From an uncultured Eubacterium sp. (lineage in GTDB: Bacteria; Bacillota; Clostridia; Lachnospirales; Lachnospiraceae): a stretch of 16,549 nucleotides of DNA. Shown here piece after piece: positions 14,725 to 16,549 of this stretch; positions within the stretch are counted from its first letter, which is position 1; each line of letters starts with the position of its first letter. A program made the position numbers and the translations under genes. Where the stretch lies: assembly GCA_910584645.1 (NCBI GenBank), contig CAJUAU010000037.1:1-16549 (forward strand). The letters are read 5' to 3'. The notes beneath the pieces are model-generated. The model did not search any database and was not told the origin of the DNA. It was given only the letters and a program-made list of their open reading frames with translations.

Positions 14725-15633
14725 TTATCCACTAGTTTTAACCCAGATGTTAGATGATATATCCCAAGAATTTTGCCACTCATCTTCGTTCACAATCGCA
14801 TTAAATACAGGCTCAAGGAAAGTCTGTATTTCATTTATGACCTCCGAAAACTCAAGTGTATCATCTTTCATAGTCTTCAAGAAGAATTTCCACCGCTTCT
14901 GCATATCCACATCCTCAGCAAGTGTGAGAATACGCTTGAAACTGTCCTTTTCGTAGGGTGTCCCTCGCCGTTCCAATGTTCTGGATATTGCTGTCTGCAA
15001 TTTCACTCCATCAAAATTAAAAGTCTTTGCCAGATAGTAAATATCGTAAAAGTCCTTCATTCTGCCTGTCAGTTCAAACCGCTGTAAAATAGCGTCAAAC
15101 TTTTCAGCAATCGTACTTTCAAGAGAATACGTCATAATAACAGGAGATTCAAACTCAGGAAGCTGCGTATGAATCGTCCGTTCCTCGGCACATGGCACAA
15201 TCACATCCCCTACTCCTATATCTACATTGAACGGCACACGGACATTTTTAATTTTTCCGATAATCTGCGTACTAATGCCGTGATATTTCCTTTGTGGGGA
15301 AATTTTCTCAAAGCCTTTGGCTGTCATCTCAATATAATCATTGCCCGTAGGCACGGCAAGAATTTTTACAATAAGAGCCTGTACTTCTTCTAACGAGTTA
15401 GAAACACTGCGCAATAGAAAATCCACATCAACAGTCGCTCTGCTTTCAAAATTTGTAAGCGTATAAATAAACAAACCGCCCTTAAGAATAAGAGTATCCT
15501 CATGCCCCGATTTTGAAAGCTTCCGCAAAAATTCCTCCTGCATAAAAAGCTGTAAGCATTGCTGATAACTAATGCCAGCCGCCTTTGCCTTATTCCTTAG
15601 CCTTGCCAAAACAGATGCCGCAATATCAGCCAC
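14725..15633 (-). CDS. abiEii: AbiEii-type nucleotidyltransferase toxin
   Basis: A protein of about 302 residues from the AbiEii/MenA nucleotidyltransferase toxin family, the growth-arresting half of AbiE-type (type IV) systems; some relatives modify tRNA. The family blocks are present: LKGG (50-53), RATVDVDF with Asp69 and Asp71 as probable metal ligands, the IAEKFDAIL helix, and MKDFYDIYYLAK. The start is uncertain. I favour GTG 15633, whose first base is the last base of the antitoxin stop codon (TAGTG), with GGAG about 10 bases upstream. GTG 15642 lies one base from that GGAG and is unlikely. The one-base overlap points to translational coupling with the antitoxin. Downstream, the CBASS effector begins only 22 bases after this stop. 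No truncation or missing motif was seen. Confidence 0.92.
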   Translation of the reverse strand: MADIAASVLARLRNKAKAAGISYQQCLQLFMQEEFLRKLSKSGHEDTLILKGGLFIYTLTNFESRATVDVDFLLRSVSNSLEEVQALIVKILAVPTGNDYIEMTAKGFEKISPQRKYHGISTQIIGKIKNVRVPFNVDIGVGDVIVPCAEERTIHTQLPEFESPVIMTYSLESTIAEKFDAILQRFELTGRMKDFYDIYYLAKTFNFDGVKLQTAISRTLERRGTPYEKDSFKRILTLAEDVDMQKRWKFFLKTMKDDTLEFSEVINEIQTFLEPVFNAIVNEDEWQNSWDISSNIWVKTSG

Positions 15634-16241
15634 TACAACCACACTCCAATCAATTCTTTTACTTTCTTCTGCACTCTGAGTTCCTTTGCATATTTCATAA
15701 GGTTTGGGATATTTTTCTGCGTGTCTCTCACATAACCTTGAACTGCCTTATTAAAAATTTCTTTATCCATCTTGCTCATATTCCGCAAGACATCACAAAT
15801 CGTACGGTCACGGTCATAAATGCGGACATCTACAAAATCAATACTTCCTTTTATTTCCCCTAGCGGTACGAAATAAGGCTCAACTCTATAAGCCTTTACA
15901 AACGGATAATCTATCTTTGTACGATTCCTTGAAACATTTTTATCAACCGTAATATTCCATTCGACAGGATTACGGTCGCTATAATGATAATAAAAGAGAG
16001 CTGTTTCCATACAAAGGACTGCATCTGGAAAAAGCCGATTGATTATCTTAACCTCCTGTCCATCAAAAGAATCCACCCAATGGTAATATCCCCATTTTAC
16101 CTTTTCAATCAGTCCTTCATCTAATAATTTCTGAATATCAGCATAATATAGTTTATAAGAATTAAGTTCAGCGGTCGTCATGATACAATCATGGTCAAAA
16201 AAAATCCTTCTGACAATATCTATCACTTTTTCATCAAGCAT
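15633..16241 (-). CDS. abiEi: AbiEi-type antitoxin, winged-helix autorepressor
   Basis: A 202-residue partner of the AbiEii toxin. In characterised AbiE systems this antitoxin counters the toxin and represses its own promoter. The N-terminal 60 residues look like a winged helix (TTAELNSY, IQKLLDEGLIEKVKWGYYHW). The rest fits the AbiEi C-terminal domain, including IYDRDRTICDVLR (156-168) and a later helix with AVQGYV (181-186). The ATG at 16241 has a GAGGTG site 6 bases upstream and follows the promoter at 16299-16327 by about 50-60 bases. It is the first gene of the operon, so if it is autoregulated it may also set expression of the CBASS genes behind it. The assignment rests on family-like blocks plus the adjacent toxin. 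Confidence 0.9.
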   Translation of the reverse strand: MLDEKVIDIVRRIFFDHDCIMTTAELNSYKLYYADIQKLLDEGLIEKVKWGYYHWVDSFDGQEVKIINRLFPDAVLCMETALFYYHYSDRNPVEWNITVDKNVSRNRTKIDYPFVKAYRVEPYFVPLGEIKGSIDFVDVRIYDRDRTICDVLRNMSKMDKEIFNKAVQGYVRDTQKNIPNLMKYAKELRVQKKVKELIGVWL

Positions 16242-16298
16242 TGATTACACCTCTATTAATCCACACAAAAATATCTCAAGAATTATGTGATTTGTTAT

Positions 16299-16327
16299 AG
16301 TATATCCTCTTTTGTATGAAAAGTCAA
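16299..16327 (-). promoter_or_regulatory. Promoter of the AbiE-CBASS operon
   Basis: Minus strand TTGACT (-35, 16327-16322) and TATACT (-10, 16304-16299) are exactly 17 bases apart. The predicted start near 16292 gives a leader of about 50 bases before the antitoxin ATG. It is the only strong promoter I see upstream of the six defence genes. Confidence 0.78.
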
Positions 16328-16375
16328 TGATAGTAAAACACCATAAACAAATTATTCAATGGCGTAGTTTGATAT

Positions 16376-16416
16376 AAAAAACTCAGCTTGTCCAAGAATA
16401 TATAGACAAGCTGAGT
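16376..16416 (-). terminator. Intrinsic terminator of the gene at the right edge
   Basis: A perfect 12-bp stem, ACTCAGCTTGTC (16381-16392) with GACAAGCTGAGT (16405-16416), encloses a 12-base loop. On the minus strand it runs straight into a T-run (16381-16376), so it terminates the transcript of the gene ending at 16432 and insulates the AbiE-CBASS promoter. On the + strand the tail is only TTTCTT. Confidence 0.9.
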
Positions 16417-16431
16417 TTCTTACATTCCGTA

Positions 16432-16549
16432 TCATAAATAAACATCATCATTAGCTGCCGCATAGAGATTTATCCATCTCGGAGTGTCGCAAATCTCGAT
16501 AGAATAAGGCTTCCCGACATTCCCCGCATCTTCATTTTCATCATATTTC
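16432..16549 (-). CDS. C-terminal end of an unrecognised gene (partial)
   Basis: The last 38 codons of a minus strand gene that enters from beyond the right edge. Readable segments include GKPYSIEICDTPRW and INLYAAANDDVYL just before a TGA stop. I do not recognise the family. The strong terminator 16 bases after the stop supports a real gene ending here. Its composition is acidic with aromatic residues and no membrane segment. Confidence 0.6.
   Translation of the reverse strand, partial: KYDENEDAGNVGKPYSIEICDTPRWINLYAAANDDVYL

Noticed and set aside
1..16549. CRISPR arrays, tRNA or rRNA genes, insertion sequences with terminal repeats
   Set aside because: No regularly spaced repeats, no tRNA-like or rRNA-like sequence, and no transposase other than the serine recombinase were seen on reading the window.

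Overview
The window reads as a stretch of a low-to-moderate GC Clostridia genome, probably a gut Lachnospiraceae. This is an inference from strong AGGAGG ribosome-binding sites, the style of the 7TM hybrid histidine kinases, the large serine recombinase with a small gene overlapping its start, and compact same-strand operons. No rRNA, tRNA or CRISPR array was seen. Every convincing gene lies on the minus strand, so transcription runs from high to low coordinates.

Right edge to about 9900: a defence block. After the tail of an unrecognised gene (16432-16549) and its terminator (16381-16416), a good sigma-A promoter (16299-16327) leads into six tightly packed genes: an AbiEi-type antitoxin, an AbiEii-type nucleotidyltransferase toxin, a Cap4-type effector (PD-(D/E)xK/DUF4297-like nuclease plus SAVED sensor), a clade D CD-NTase, a Cap2 E2-E1 conjugating enzyme and a Cap3 JAMM isopeptidase. 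The last four form a complete type II CBASS. All catalytic residues I looked for are present. Gaps are 22 bp or less, and two junctions overlap. No promoter is obvious between the AbiE pair and CBASS, so the toxin-antitoxin pair and CBASS are probably one transcript. The CBASS genes are visibly richer in A+T than AbiE or the genes to the left.

About 9790 to 2296: a five-gene signalling operon with its own promoter (9763-9791). It encodes a 7TM hybrid kinase (PAS-HisKA-HATPase-REC-HPt), a single-domain receiver, a CheX-like CheY-P phosphatase, a second single-domain receiver, and a soluble hybrid kinase (pseudo-receiver, three PAS, HisKA-HATPase, two REC). No DNA-binding or enzymatic output domain is encoded, so the output must lie elsewhere or act by protein contact.

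About 2143 to the left edge: a serine recombinase module. A near-consensus promoter (2115-2143) is followed by two hairpins, the second a classical intrinsic terminator (2047-2076). Next come an imperfect inverted repeat, a small gene of unknown function and a large serine recombinase. The promoter-terminator-gene order suggests transcription attenuation. An 18-bp dyad with a central GG (46-63), just beyond the recombinase stop, is a speculative attachment-site candidate. The window therefore looks like accessory DNA, possibly one end of a mobile element carrying defence cargo, though the outer limits cannot be fixed from this sequence.
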